Below are positions 17,114 to 26,350 of a DNA stretch of 64,000 bases, piece after piece (positions within the stretch are counted from its first letter, which is position 1; every line of letters starts with the position of its first letter). Source of the DNA: Variovorax sp. PMC12 (lineage in GTDB: Bacteria; Pseudomonadota; Gammaproteobacteria; Burkholderiales; Burkholderiaceae_C); NCBI RefSeq assembly GCF_003019815.1, contig NZ_CP027773.1:4056501-4120500 (forward strand), written 5' to 3'. The position numbers and the translations under genes are program-made. Under the pieces are notes generated by a model. That model had not been told where the DNA came from. It worked only from the letters and a program-made list of their open reading frames with translations, and searched no databases.

Positions 17114-18001
17114 TCAGCCGGTGACTTCTTCCACCTGGACCACCGGCACGGGCTTCTCTATGCCCACCAGCTCACCCGAGGGCGGCGGCGGCTTCGGCGG
17201 CTCGAGGCTTTCGTCCTGCAGTTCGCGGATCACAAGCTTCTTGTCGGTCATGCGCACGTTGCCGAAGATCGTGCAGAACGCCACGTCCTTCGCGTCGCGT
17301 CCCGTGCCCACGCGCACCAGCCGGTCGACAGGTGCCATGCGGGTGGGGTCGAACAGCACCCACTGCCCGCCCAGCCAGGCCTCGAACACGGCGTGGAAAT
17401 CCTGGGGCGGCTCGTCGAACCACACATAGCCCACCACCAGCCGCGCCGGAATGTTGAGCGCCCGGCAGAAGGTGATGCCCAGGTGCGCGAAGTCGCGGCA
17501 CACGCCGGCGCGTTCCACGAACACCTCGCGCGCGGTGGTGGTCGAGTCGCTGCTGCCCGGCTCGTAGGCGATGCTTTCGTGGATCCAGTCGACGATCGCC
17601 TGCACCCGGCCGATGCCAGGGGGCAGGTCGCCGAAGAGCTGCTGCGCGCAGCGCGACATCAGGTCCGATTCGCAGTAGCGCGTGGGCATCATGTAGTGCA
17701 GGACTTCGTCCGGCACCTCGTTCACCGGCACTTCGCGAAGATCGGGCGGCACCACCACATGTGCGCGCTGCACCGTGGCCTTGTAGCTGATCTTCAGCGG
17801 GCCGGGCTTCGCATCGAATCGGATGAAGCGATTGCCGCTGCCTTCGTCGCAGAACACCTGCATCTCGGTCGGCGGCTCGATGGTCAGTTCCTCGCTGACC
17901 AACGCCTGCGCGCCCGCACGGGCCGCCTCGATGTTGAGGAGCATGTGCGCCGGCGCGACGACCTCGTAGTCGAGCTGCGCGTCGATGTGGGAGATGTGCA
18001 T
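17114..18001 (-). CDS. Transglutaminase-like cysteine protease family protein
   Basis: 295 residues. The transglutaminase core holds a complete catalytic triad: C168 in RAGVCRDFAHL, H203 in DFHAVFEAW and D218 in VLFDPTR. An N-terminal beta-rich domain of about 110 residues precedes it (MHISHIDAQLDYEVVAP), as in the bacterial transglutaminase-like proteins found with circularly permuted ATP-grasp peptide ligases; those partners are not seen here. No signal peptide, so it is probably cytoplasmic. The C-terminal 35 residues are Pro/Glu-rich. Activity may be protease or amide hydrolase; substrate unknown. Confidence 0.9.
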   Translation of the reverse strand: MHISHIDAQLDYEVVAPAHMLLNIEAARAGAQALVSEELTIEPPTEMQVFCDEGSGNRFIRFDAKPGPLKISYKATVQRAHVVVPPDLREVPVNEVPDEVLHYMMPTRYCESDLMSRCAQQLFGDLPPGIGRVQAIVDWIHESIAYEPGSSDSTTTAREVFVERAGVCRDFAHLGITFCRALNIPARLVVGYVWFDEPPQDFHAVFEAWLGGQWVLFDPTRMAPVDRLVRVGTGRDAKDVAFCTIFGNVRMTDKKLVIRELQDESLEPPKPPPPSGELVGIEKPVPVVQVEEVTG

Positions 18002-18161
18002 GGGTTTCTCTTCAGGTGCGTCGTCGACGCGAACGGTGTTCGGGCAATTGCCAATGAGCCTGCGTCACGAGCAGCACACGCAGCACGCGATGCGCCGGAC
18101 TCTGCAGAAGCCAGCCCAGCGACCGCGCCTGCGGCCACCGGGGTTTGTTGCGCAGCATGGG

Positions 18162-18347
18162 TCAGTCCAGCGCTTTCTTCACGGCACCCACCCCCAGGGC
18201 GGCAAGCACCACGAACAGCACCGCCAGCACCAGGAACAGGCCGAACAGCAGCTTGGCAATGCCGGCAGCGCCAGCGGCCACGCCACCGAAGCCCAACAGG
18301 CCGGCCACCAGGGAGATGACGGCAAAAATGATCGCGTACTTCAACAT
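18162..18347 (-). CDS. DUF1328 (YtjA-like) small membrane protein
   Basis: 61 residues with two hydrophobic helices: [20 protein letters not shown] and [20 protein letters not shown]. The opening ML(K/R)(Y/W)A...F.VIA and the GFGG(V/I)A turn are typical of DUF1328/UPF0391 proteins, often seen near stress genes. Function is unknown. It is a single gene; the 160 bases between it and the transglutaminase gene hold nothing I recognise. Confidence 0.88.
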   Translation of the reverse strand: MLKYAIIFAVISLVAGLLGFGGVAAGAAGIAKLLFGLFLVLAVLFVVLAALGVGAVKKALD

Positions 18348-18531
18348 TCAAGACTCCTTCAGCGGTGCCTTGCCCGCCGTGCGCAGGAGCTTAGAAACCG
18401 CCGTGGCGGCGCCCGATAGTCGCCTCGCGCAAGCCGCCGTAGGACAAAAACGCGACGCCGCCAAACCCGCTAGCATCCGCCGTGGTCTCCCAGAACAATC
18501 ACACCTCGCCAATCCATTGGAGTTATTTCGA

Positions 18532-19140
18532 ATGAAGCTGTATTACTCGCCGGGCGCCTGCTCGCTGTCTCCCCACATCGCCATGCACGAAGCCGGTCTC
18601 GCCTTCGAGCCCGTGCTGGCAAGCACCAAGAGCCACAAGCTGCAAGACGGCACCGACTACTACGGCATCAACCCGCTGGGCTACGTGCCGATGCTCGAAC
18701 TCGACGACGGCACGCGCCTGCGCGAAGGCCCGGCCATCCTGCAGTACATCGCCGACCTGGCCCCCACCAAGAACCTCGCGCCGGCCGCCGGCACCATGCA
18801 GCGCTACCGCCTGCAGGAATGGCTGACCTTCATCGGCACCGAGATCCACAAGGGCTTCAGCCCGCTGTTCAACCCGGCCATGCCGGAAGAAGCCAAGAAC
18901 ATCGCCAAGGAAAAGCTGGCCTCGCGCTTCAAGTGGCTCGAAAGCGAGCTGGCCGGCAAGCAATACCTGATGGGCGATACCTTCAGCGTGGCCGACGGCT
19001 ACCTGTTCACCGTCACCAACTGGTCCAAGCCCACCGGCGTGGATATCTCCGGCTACCCCAACCTGCAGGCCTGGCACGCGCGTGTCGGCGCCCGCCCCGC
19101 GGTGCAGGAAGCAATGAAGGCTGAAGGCCTTCTGAAGTAA
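18532..19140 (+). CDS. Glutathione S-transferase, beta class
   Basis: 202 residues. The N-terminal thioredoxin-like domain begins MKLYYSPGACSLSPHIAMHE, with the beta-class cysteine at position 10, the cis-proline segment GYVPMLELDDG and the glutathione-binding REGPAILQYIAD. The all-helical C-terminal domain carries the N-capping box FSVADGYLFTV. Start at 18532 is fixed by the conserved N-terminus. It is a single transcription unit ended by a terminator at 19211. The family conjugates glutathione to electrophiles or handles disulfides. Confidence 0.95.
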   Translation: MKLYYSPGACSLSPHIAMHEAGLAFEPVLASTKSHKLQDGTDYYGINPLGYVPMLELDDGTRLREGPAILQYIADLAPTKNLAPAAGTMQRYRLQEWLTFIGTEIHKGFSPLFNPAMPEEAKNIAKEKLASRFKWLESELAGKQYLMGDTFSVADGYLFTVTNWSKPTGVDISGYPNLQAWHARVGARPAVQEAMKAEGLLK

Positions 19141-19210
19141 GCCGAAGAACGCAGAAGAAGCAACACGGCCGGGCGACTCCCAGGGAAAACCCGGCCTGCT
19201 TTCAGCCACA

Positions 19211-19234
19211 AGCCGCATGCCGCGGCTTTTTTTT
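19211..19234 (+). terminator. Rho-independent terminator after the glutathione transferase gene
   Basis: AGCCGC-ATGCC-GCGGCT stem followed by a run of seven T residues. A second GC hairpin (GGCCGGG with CCCGGCC) lies just before it, at about 19167-19194. Confidence 0.85.
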
Positions 19235-19295
19235 CGGGCCACTCTCGGGGCATCGCTTCAGAAGAAGACAGAAGCCCCGAAGAAGGAACCGCGCC

Positions 19296-20078
19296 ATGCC
19301 CGAAACCCCTCCCCCCGTCGAACTGCGCGAACAGATGCGCGGGCCCGTCATGTGGCTCACCATCGAGCGCGAAGAGCGCCGCAACGCCATCAGCGGCGCC
19401 GTGCTCGCCGGTCTGGGCGATGCGCTTCGCCGCGCCAACGACGACAGCGCGGTGCGCGCCGTGGTCATCACCGGTGCCGGCTCGCGCGCCTTCTGCGCGG
19501 GCGCCGACCTGCAGAGCGGCTCTTCCTTCAAGTTCGACTACGCCGCGCCCTACCAGGGCTTCGCCAACCTGTTCCGCCAGGCCCGCCAATCCACCGTGCC
19601 GCTGATCGCGCGCGTCAACGGCGCCTGCATGGCCGGCGGCATGGGGCTCATGGCGATGTGCGACATGGCCGTGGCCGGCAGCCATGCCGTATTCGGCCTG
19701 CCAGAGGTGAAGGTCGGCCTCTTCCCCGCGCAGGTGCTCAGCGTGCTCGGCGGCCTGCTGCCGCGCCGCGTGCTGGCCGAGATGTGCATCACCGGCGAGC
19801 CCATCACCGCCGCGCAGGCGCTCGACCTCGGGCTCGTCAACCGCGTGAGCGACGACGTCGACGAGAGCGTCGACTGGCTGCTCGGCCGCATGCTCGACAA
19901 ATCGCCCGCCGCCATCCGGCGCGGCCTCTACACCATGAAGAAGATCGAGACCATGGCCTTCGAGGAATCGATGGCCTTCACCGAAAGCCAGATCGGCCTG
20001 TTCGCCCTGACCGAGGACGCGGCCGAAGGGCAACTCGCCTTCCGCGAGAAACGCAAGCCACGGTGGAGCGGCCGATGA
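19296..20078 (+). CDS. Enoyl-CoA hydratase/isomerase family protein
   Basis: 260-residue crotonase-fold protein. The oxyanion-hole segments are GAGSRAFCAGADLQ and NGACMAGGMGLMAMCDMAVA, and the acidic position GLPEVKVGLFP is present. It overlaps the AtuA-like gene by ATGA, so both act in one pathway, plausibly breakdown of branched or terpenoid acyl-CoAs such as geranyl-CoA or leucine-derived intermediates; biotin carboxylase subunits that usually complete such pathways are not in the window. The real reaction could be another crotonase type. Confidence 0.92.
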   Translation: MPETPPPVELREQMRGPVMWLTIEREERRNAISGAVLAGLGDALRRANDDSAVRAVVITGAGSRAFCAGADLQSGSSFKFDYAAPYQGFANLFRQARQSTVPLIARVNGACMAGGMGLMAMCDMAVAGSHAVFGLPEVKVGLFPAQVLSVLGGLLPRRVLAEMCITGEPITAAQALDLGLVNRVSDDVDESVDWLLGRMLDKSPAAIRRGLYTMKKIETMAFEESMAFTESQIGLFALTEDAAEGQLAFREKRKPRWSGR

Positions 20079-21883
20079 ACGACAACCAACGCATCGTCCG
20101 CATCGGCGGCGCCTCGGGCTTCTGGGGCGACAGCAGCGTCGGCGCGCCGCAGCTCGTGCGCAGCGGGCAGATCGACTACCTCGTGTTCGACTACCTGGCC
20201 GAACTCACGATGTCGATCCTCGCGGGCGCGCGGCTCAAGAAACCCGAGCTGGGCTACGCGACCGACTTCGTCTCGGTGGCAATGAAAGCGGTGCTGAAGG
20301 ACGTCGTGAAACAGGGCATCCGCGTGGTGAGCAACGCAGGCGGCGTGAACCCCCAAGGCTGCGCCGACGCATTGGCGGCACTCGCCGCCGAACAAGGCAT
20401 TGCGCTGAAGATCGCGGTGGTGCGCGGCGACGACGTGTCGCCCCTGCTGCCGCAGCTGCGCCAGCAGCAACCGCCTGTGAGTGAACTGCAGAGCGGCGCC
20501 GCGCTGCCGGAACGCGTGCTCACTGCCAACGCCTACCTGGGCGCACGGCCGATACAGGCCGCGCTCGATGCCGGCGCGCAGGTGGTCATCACCGGCCGCT
20601 GCGTCGATTCGGCCGTCACGCTGGGCGTGCTCATGCATGAATTCAAATGGCAGCCGGGCGACTTCGACCTGCTCGCCGCCGGCAGCCTCGCCGGCCACAT
20701 CATCGAATGCGGCTGCCAGGCCACCGGCGGCCTGCACACCGACTGGGACACCGTGCCCGACTGGCCGAACATCGGCTATCCCATCGTGGAATGCAGCGCC
20801 GACGGCAGCTTCGTCGTGACCAAGCCCGCGGGCACCGGCGGCAAGCTCACGCCCGCGGTGGTGGGCGAGCAGATGCTCTACGAAATCGGCGACCCCGCCG
20901 CCTACCTGCTGCCCGACGTGGTGGCCGATTTCACGCAGGTGCGCATCGCGCAGGCCGGCGAGCACCGGGTGCGCGTGCACGGCGCGCGCGGCCATGCGCC
21001 GACCGCGAGCTACAAGGTCAGCGCCACCTACGTCGACGGCTTCAAGACGTCGGCGCAACTCACCATCGTGGGCTTCGACGCGGTGGCCAAGGCCCGGCGC
21101 ACCGGCGAGGCGATCCTCGCGCGCACGGGCGCGCTGTTCGCGCAGAGCGGCTTCGGTCCCTACAGCGCGACGCATCTCGAGGTGCTGGGCGCGGAGTCGT
21201 GCTACGGCCCGCATGCCCAGGCCCTGCAGACACGCGAGGCGGTGCTGCGGCTCGCGGTGACGCATCCGCGCAAGGACGCGCTGGAGCTGTTCGCGCGCGA
21301 AGTGGCGCCCGCCGGCACCTCGTGGGCACCGGGCACCACGGGCGCGGGCGGCGGGCGAGCGTCGGTGTCGCCGTCGATACGGCAGTACGCGTTCCTGCTC
21401 GACAAATCGATGGTCGAGGCAGGCGTGACCATCGACGGCGAACGCATCGACCTGCCCCGCACCGAAACACCCCCGTCGCCCGCCGCACCCGTCCGACAGC
21501 CTGCCAGAGCCGCACAAACGCCGACGACGCGAGCGGAAGACACCGTCGAAGTCCCCCTGATCCGCCTGGCCTGGGCCCGCAGCGGCGACAAGGGCGACAC
21601 CTCGAACATCGGCGTCATCGCGCGCCACCCCGCACTGCTCGAACTGCTGCGCGAACAGCTGAGCGAGGCGCGCGTCGCCGAGTGGCTTTCCCACCTCGTC
21701 AAGGGCCGCGTCACGCGCTACGACGTGCCGGGCATCGGCGCCTTCAACTTCGTCTGCGAACAGGCGCTGGGCGGCGGCGGCATGGCCTCGCTGCGCAACG
21801 ACCCGCTCGGCAAGGGCATGGGGCAGATCCTGCTCGCCATGCCCCTGCGCGCGAGCCCGGCGTTGCTGGCGCTGCTTGCATAG
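20075..21883 (+). CDS. AtuA-like acyclic terpene utilisation family protein (DUF1446)
   Basis: 602 residues. The N-terminal 450 residues match the DUF1446/AtuA family: RIGGASGFWGDSSVGAPQLV, DYLAELTMSILA, VVSNAGGVNPQGCADAL, ANAYLGARPI and GRCVDSAVTLG. After a Pro/Thr-rich linker (about 470-505) comes a C-terminal domain starting VPLIRLAWARSGDKGDTSNIG, the AtuA C-terminal module also found as a separate protein. The family is required for citronellol/geraniol degradation in Pseudomonas, but its reaction is unknown. Start ATG overlaps the hydratase stop. Confidence 0.9.
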   Translation: MNDNQRIVRIGGASGFWGDSSVGAPQLVRSGQIDYLVFDYLAELTMSILAGARLKKPELGYATDFVSVAMKAVLKDVVKQGIRVVSNAGGVNPQGCADALAALAAEQGIALKIAVVRGDDVSPLLPQLRQQQPPVSELQSGAALPERVLTANAYLGARPIQAALDAGAQVVITGRCVDSAVTLGVLMHEFKWQPGDFDLLAAGSLAGHIIECGCQATGGLHTDWDTVPDWPNIGYPIVECSADGSFVVTKPAGTGGKLTPAVVGEQMLYEIGDPAAYLLPDVVADFTQVRIAQAGEHRVRVHGARGHAPTASYKVSATYVDGFKTSAQLTIVGFDAVAKARRTGEAILARTGALFAQSGFGPYSATHLEVLGAESCYGPHAQALQTREAVLRLAVTHPRKDALELFAREVAPAGTSWAPGTTGAGGGRASVSPSIRQYAFLLDKSMVEAGVTIDGERIDLPRTETPPSPAAPVRQPARAAQTPTTRAEDTVEVPLIRLAWARSGDKGDTSNIGVIARHPALLELLREQLSEARVAEWLSHLVKGRVTRYDVPGIGAFNFVCEQALGGGGMASLRNDPLGKGMGQILLAMPLRASPALLALLA

Positions 21884-21968
21884 CATCAATCCGGACAACC
21901 GTACGGCAGCAGGGTTGAGGCCGGGCGCTTAGCCTTGCGCCTGTTTCAACTTTGCCTCCAACTACACG

Positions 21969-23072
21969 ATGTCCACCCTCTTCGACCCCGTCCAGGCCGG
22001 CGACCTCAAGCTCGCCAACCGTATCGTGATGGCGCCGCTGACGCGCAATCGCTCGCCCAACGCCATTCCGCCCGACATCGCCGCCACCTACTACGCCCAG
22101 CGCGCCACCGCCGGCCTGCTCATCACCGAGGCGACCGCCATCAGCCACCAGGGCCAGGGCTACTCCGACGTGCCCGGCCTCTACGGCACCGAGCAGCTCG
22201 ACGCCTGGAAGCGCGTGACCGACGCCGTGCACGCCAAGGGCGGCAAGATCGTCGTGCAGCTGTGGCACGTGGGCCGCGTCTCGCACACCGAACTGCAACC
22301 CGGTGGCGGCAAGCCCGTGGCGCCCTCGGCCATCACCGCCAAGACCAAGACCGTGCTCATCAAGGACGGCGTGCCGACCTTCGTCGAGACCTCCGAGCCG
22401 CGCGCGCTCGACGCCGGCGAACTGCCGGGCATCGTGCACGCCTATGCGGTGGCCGCACGCAGCGCGGTCGAGACGGCCGGTTTCGACGGCGTCGAAATCC
22501 ACGGCGCCAACGGCTACCTGCTCGACCAGTTCCTGAAGGACGGCAGCAACAAGCGCACCGACGACTACGGCGGCAGCATCGAGAACCGCGCCCGCCTGCT
22601 GCTGGAGACCACCCGCGCCGTGGTCGACGCGGTCGGCGGCGGCAAGACCGGCATCCGCCTGTCGCCCGTCACGCCCGCCAACGACGCGCACGACAGCGAC
22701 CCGCAGCCGCTGTTCACCTATGTGGTGAAGCAACTCGCGCAGCTGAACCTGGCCTACATCCACATCATCGAAGGCGCCACCGGCGGCCCGCGCGAAATCG
22801 AAGACCGCCCCTTCGACTACGAAGCCCTCAAGGCCGCCTACCGCGAAGCCGGCGGCAAGGGCGCGTGGATGGTCAACAACGGCTACGACCGCCCGCTGGC
22901 CGAAGAAGCGGTGAAGGAAGGCGACGACCTCGTGGCCTTCGGCAAGCCCTTCATCTCGAACCCCGACCTGGTGCGCCGCCTGCGCGAGAACGCACCGCTG
23001 AACGAACTCGACAAGGCCACCATGTACGGCGGCGGCGCCAAGGGCTACACGGACTACCCGGCGCTGGCCTGA
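21969..23072 (+). CDS. Old Yellow Enzyme family alkene/nitro reductase (NemA/XenB-like)
   Basis: 367-residue FMN barrel enzyme using NAD(P)H to reduce activated C=C bonds or nitro esters. Features: MAPLTRNRSPNAIPPDIAATYYAQRA near the N-terminus, VQLWHVGRVSH, the substrate-binding HGANGYLLDQFLKDGSNKRTDDYGGS and the FMN phosphate segment NNGYDRPLAEE...AFGKPFISNPDLVRRL. It is of the classical NemA type. The gene is followed by a strong 12-bp hairpin. Confidence 0.95.
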   Translation: MSTLFDPVQAGDLKLANRIVMAPLTRNRSPNAIPPDIAATYYAQRATAGLLITEATAISHQGQGYSDVPGLYGTEQLDAWKRVTDAVHAKGGKIVVQLWHVGRVSHTELQPGGGKPVAPSAITAKTKTVLIKDGVPTFVETSEPRALDAGELPGIVHAYAVAARSAVETAGFDGVEIHGANGYLLDQFLKDGSNKRTDDYGGSIENRARLLLETTRAVVDAVGGGKTGIRLSPVTPANDAHDSDPQPLFTYVVKQLAQLNLAYIHIIEGATGGPREIEDRPFDYEALKAAYREAGGKGAWMVNNGYDRPLAEEAVKEGDDLVAFGKPFISNPDLVRRLRENAPLNELDKATMYGGGAKGYTDYPALA

Positions 23073-23094
23073 GTCCCGCGGGTCGGTCCTTCCA

Positions 23095-23127
23095 CGGCCC
23101 GTGCACTCCGTTGGCGTGCACGGGCCG
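23095..23127 (+). terminator. Strong 12-bp hairpin after the Old Yellow Enzyme gene
   Basis: CGGCCCGTGCAC and GTGCACGGGCCG pair perfectly around a 9-base loop; only a short T stretch (ATTTG) follows, so termination efficiency is uncertain. Confidence 0.6.
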
Positions 23128-23214
23128 ATTTGCATGTGCGCCCGCCAGCCCGTACGCTTGGCGCTCGCGCCGCGGGCCTTTCGCCTTCTCTCTCTCCCCG
23201 CGGCGCGCACATCC

Positions 23215-23700
23215 ATGGCCCACATCGAACACAAACTCGCCGCGCTCGGCCTCGTGCTGCCGCCCACCATCACGCCGCCACCGGGTGTGGTGCTGCCCTT
23301 TGCCTTCGTGCGCGTGCTGGGCCGGCGCGCCTTCATCTCGGGCCACGGGCCGCTCAATGCCGACGGCACCATCGCCACGCCGCTCGGCAAGCTGGGCCGC
23401 GAGCTCACGGTCGAACAGGGCTATGCGGCCGCGCGGCTCACCGCGCTTGCGATGCTCGGCAGCCTGCAGCGTGCCATCGGCGATCTCGACCGCATCACCG
23501 CATGGACGCGGGTGTTCGGCATGGTGGCCTCGGCACCTGGCTTCGACAGGCAGCCGGCCGTGATCAACGGCTTCTCCGACCTGATCCTCGAACTCTTCGG
23601 CCCCGAGATCGGCATGCATGCGCGCAGCGCCGTGGGCATGGCGGAACTGCCGTTCAACATCCCTGTGGAGATCGAGGGCGAGGTGGAGTTCGAGCCGTGA
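23215..23700 (+). CDS. RidA/YjgF family protein
   Basis: 161 residues of the RidA fold, in the subgroup with an N-terminal extension (MAHIEHKLAALGLVLPPTIT). Strands FAFVRVLGRRAFISGHGPLN, DLDRITAWTRVFGMVASAPG and RSAVGMAELPFNIPVEIEGE are typical; the RidA arginine needed for imine hydrolysis aligns with R in HARSAVGM. The last codons overlap the next gene's GTG start (GTGA), the first of two coupled overlaps in the RidA-GNAT-VOC set. The exact substrate is unknown. Confidence 0.88.
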   Translation: MAHIEHKLAALGLVLPPTITPPPGVVLPFAFVRVLGRRAFISGHGPLNADGTIATPLGKLGRELTVEQGYAAARLTALAMLGSLQRAIGDLDRITAWTRVFGMVASAPGFDRQPAVINGFSDLILELFGPEIGMHARSAVGMAELPFNIPVEIEGEVEFEP

Positions 23701-24158
23701 ATGACGCAAGCTGGACCCTTCGGCGCGCCGATGCGGCCGATGCCGCTTCCATCACCGAATGCGCTGTGGAAGCCTTTCGCCACTACATTCCGCGCCTTGG
23801 CCTCACGCCGTTGCCCATGACCAGGGACTACGGACCTGCCATCGAAAATGCGCAGGTCTGGGTCGCGACACAAGACGCACGGACCGTCGCCGCGCTGGTG
23901 CTAGACGTCACCGAAGAGGGCTTCCTGATCGACGTGATCGCGGTGCGCCCGCGGCACCAGGGCACGGGCGTCGGCCGCGCGCTGCTGGAGCTGGCGGAAC
24001 GCGAAGCGCTGCGGCAGGGCCATGATTCGATCCACCTCTTCACCAACGAGAAGATGACCGAGAACCGCGCGCTCTACGAGCGCATCGGGTACGTCGAGTA
24101 CAAGCGCCTCGCGCTCGAACAACGCACCCGCGTGTTCCTGCGCAAGCCGTTGAGATGA
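23697..24158 (+). CDS. GNAT family N-acetyltransferase
   Basis: 153 residues starting from GTG at 23697, overlapping the RidA stop. The acetyl-CoA binding motif A is clear: VIAVRPRHQGTGVGRALLE, and motif B is NRALYERIGYVEYKRL. The acceptor substrate cannot be predicted. Its stop overlaps the next start as ATGA. No in-frame ATG lies near the start, which supports GTG. Confidence 0.88.
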   Translation: MNDASWTLRRADAADAASITECAVEAFRHYIPRLGLTPLPMTRDYGPAIENAQVWVATQDARTVAALVLDVTEEGFLIDVIAVRPRHQGTGVGRALLELAEREALRQGHDSIHLFTNEKMTENRALYERIGYVEYKRLALEQRTRVFLRKPLR

Positions 24159-24922
24159 GCATTGCCATGCAGCTCGAACGCATCCATCACGCCGCCATCA
24201 TCTGCGCCGACTACGCGGTGTCCAGGCACTTCTACACCGAGGTGCTGGGCCTGCGCGTGGTCGCCGAAAACCATCGCGCCGCACGCGATTCATACAAGCT
24301 CGACCTGGCCCTGCCCGATGGCTCGCAGATCGAACTCTTCTCCTTTCCCGGCGCGCCGGCGCGCCTCACGCGGCCAGAGGCGCAGGGCCTGCGGCATCTG
24401 TCTTTCGAAGTGCACGACGTGCAGGCCGCCGCCGATGAACTCTCGGCGCAGGGCATTGCCGTGGAACCGCTGCGCACCGACGAGTACACCGGCCGTCGCT
24501 TCACCTTCTTCGCCGATCCCGACGGCCTGCCGCTGGAGCTCTACGAAGCCGCACCCGCCGAAGCGCTCGATGCGCTGCTGCTGAAACTCGAAGGCGCATT
24601 GCACCTGCGCGAGGTGCGCGCAAACGCCGCGCAGCTGGAGGAACTGCTCGACGACGGCTTCCATGAACTCGGCGTGTCTGGCGAAACATGGACGCGGCCC
24701 GCCATCATCGAAGCGCTGCGCGACGAGACTTTTTCGCGGCGCACGATGACGGACTTTCGCGTGCTGCGCATGGCGCCCGACGTGGCGCTGGTCACCTACC
24801 GCGTGCACCGCGAAGCCATTCCCGAAAGGCCCGCCGCGGATTCACTGCGCAGCTCGCTGTGGCGACGGCGGCATGGCCGCTGGCGCATGGCGTTCCACCA
24901 GGGCACGCCGCTCTCGCGCTGA
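24155..24922 (+). CDS. VOC (GloA2/YaeR-like) domain fused to a SnoaL-like DUF4440 domain
   Basis: 255 residues. Residues 1-130 are a single VOC module of the YaeR/GloA2 type, with metal ligands in RIHHAAIICADY, SQIELFSF, LRHLSFEVHD and GLPLELYE. Residues from about 140 form a DUF4440/SnoaL-like domain (LLLKLEGALHLREVRANAAQ, LDDGFHELGVSGETWTR, WRMAFHQGTPL). Each is normally a separate protein of about 125 residues, so this is a fusion. It ends the RidA-GNAT-VOC set. Substrate unknown. Confidence 0.85.
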   Translation: MSIAMQLERIHHAAIICADYAVSRHFYTEVLGLRVVAENHRAARDSYKLDLALPDGSQIELFSFPGAPARLTRPEAQGLRHLSFEVHDVQAAADELSAQGIAVEPLRTDEYTGRRFTFFADPDGLPLELYEAAPAEALDALLLKLEGALHLREVRANAAQLEELLDDGFHELGVSGETWTRPAIIEALRDETFSRRTMTDFRVLRMAPDVALVTYRVHREAIPERPAADSLRSSLWRRRHGRWRMAFHQGTPLSR

Positions 24923-24948
24923 GCGAACGCGCGGCGGAGCGGGTCGGT

Positions 24949-26343
24949 TCAGGCCACTTCGCCGAACGCCACGCTCACGCGCAGGCCGGTCGGCTCGGCG
25001 ACTTCGAGCCGCAGCTCGGCGCCCAGCAGCTCCGCGTAGCGCGACACGATCGACAGCCCCAGCCCCGAGCCCTGCCCCAGCTTCTCGCCGGCCGGGCCCT
25101 GCGCCCACCGCTGCATCAGGTCGCGCTGCGCTTCGATCGGAATGCCCGGTCCGTCGTCGATCACGCTCAGCGTGCGGCCCGCCAGCTCGACCGTGATGGT
25201 GCTCCCGCCATAGCGCAGCGCGTTGTCGATCAGGTTGTCGAGGATGCCCTCCACCAGCGCCTCGTTGGCATACACCACCACGCCGTCGTCGAGGCCGCGC
25301 GCGCCGAGGTCGACGCCGCGCGCATCGGCGCGCGCGAGGTGGCGCAGCACCGTCTGCTCGGCCAGCACGTCGAGCCGCACCGGCACGCGCTTGAGTTCGG
25401 TGCGCGCCTCTTCGGCCAGCGCCAGCGCGAGCAGCTGGTCGATCAGGTGGCTCGCCCGCGCCTGCCGTTCGGACACGCGCTCGAGCTGCTCGCGCCACAC
25501 GTTGGTGTCGTGCTGCGCAAGGCCGTATTCGGCCAGCGCGCGAATGCCCGCCAGCGGCGTGCGCAGCTCGTGCGCCACGTTGCCCACGAACTCGCGCTGC
25601 GCCTGCACGCTCTGGCCCAGGCGTTCGAACAGCGAGTTGACCGCATTGCCCAGGCGCTGGAGCTCGCGCGAGGTCTGCGCCACCTGCACCGGCGACAGGT
25701 CGTGCACGTCGCGGCGGTCGAGCGCGCGCTGCAGGTCGCCCAAGGGCCGCAGGTCACTGCGAATGCCGTACCAGAGCCAGATCGCGAGCAGCACCAGCAG
25801 CAGGATCTGCGGTGCCAGCGCATAGCCGAGCAGCTGCCGCACCAGCGCGGTCCGGCTCAGCGTGGTCTGCGCAATGATCACGCGGTAGGGCATGCTGAGG
25901 TCCGGCTCGGCGTCATGCTCTAGCACCACCGCGCGCAACGCGCTGCCTTCATAGTCGATGTCGGAGAAGCGGTAGCGCGAGCCGTCCATAGGCAGCGGCG
26001 CGCTCAGGCCGGACTGGCCCGAGATCAGCGTGCCGTCGAGCCGCTGCACCGCGAAGTACACCTTGTCGACCTGGTCGAACAGCACCGTGGCCACTTCGCG
26101 CGGGGTCAGCAGCAGCTCGATGCCGCGTTCGCCGGCTTGCACGTTGGCCGACAGCGCATATGCGTCGTCGAGCATGCCGCGGTCGAAGGCCTGCTCCGAA
26201 AAATAGTTGGCGATGACCAGCGCGATGACGGCACCCACCATCCACGTGAGCGCCAGCGGCACCAGCACGTTGCGCAGCACGCGCCGCGTGAGCGAAGGCG
26301 CGCGCTGGGTGGCCTGCTGCTGTTCTGCGGTCTCGCCGGTCAC
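24949..26343 (-). CDS. Sensor histidine kinase, TctE-like
   Basis: 464 residues from a GTG at 26343. Two transmembrane helices (about residues 26-50 and 186-207) flank a periplasmic 2CSK_N-type domain. The H box is FVGNVAHELRTPLAG with the phosphorylated His near residue 258, the N box LDNLIDNALRYGG, and G boxes VIDDGPGIP and GQGSGLGLSIV. The periplasmic domain type is shared with tricarboxylate sensors (TctE), but no tct transport genes are here. The start lies 7 bases after the regulator stop. The upstream in-frame extension is Ser/Arg-rich and is the regulator's antisense frame, so it is excluded. Confidence 0.93.
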   Translation of the reverse strand: MTGETAEQQQATQRAPSLTRRVLRNVLVPLALTWMVGAVIALVIANYFSEQAFDRGMLDDAYALSANVQAGERGIELLLTPREVATVLFDQVDKVYFAVQRLDGTLISGQSGLSAPLPMDGSRYRFSDIDYEGSALRAVVLEHDAEPDLSMPYRVIIAQTTLSRTALVRQLLGYALAPQILLLVLLAIWLWYGIRSDLRPLGDLQRALDRRDVHDLSPVQVAQTSRELQRLGNAVNSLFERLGQSVQAQREFVGNVAHELRTPLAGIRALAEYGLAQHDTNVWREQLERVSERQARASHLIDQLLALALAEEARTELKRVPVRLDVLAEQTVLRHLARADARGVDLGARGLDDGVVVYANEALVEGILDNLIDNALRYGGSTITVELAGRTLSVIDDGPGIPIEAQRDLMQRWAQGPAGEKLGQGSGLGLSIVSRYAELLGAELRLEVAEPTGLRVSVAFGEVA

Positions 26344-26350
26344 GCTCGGA

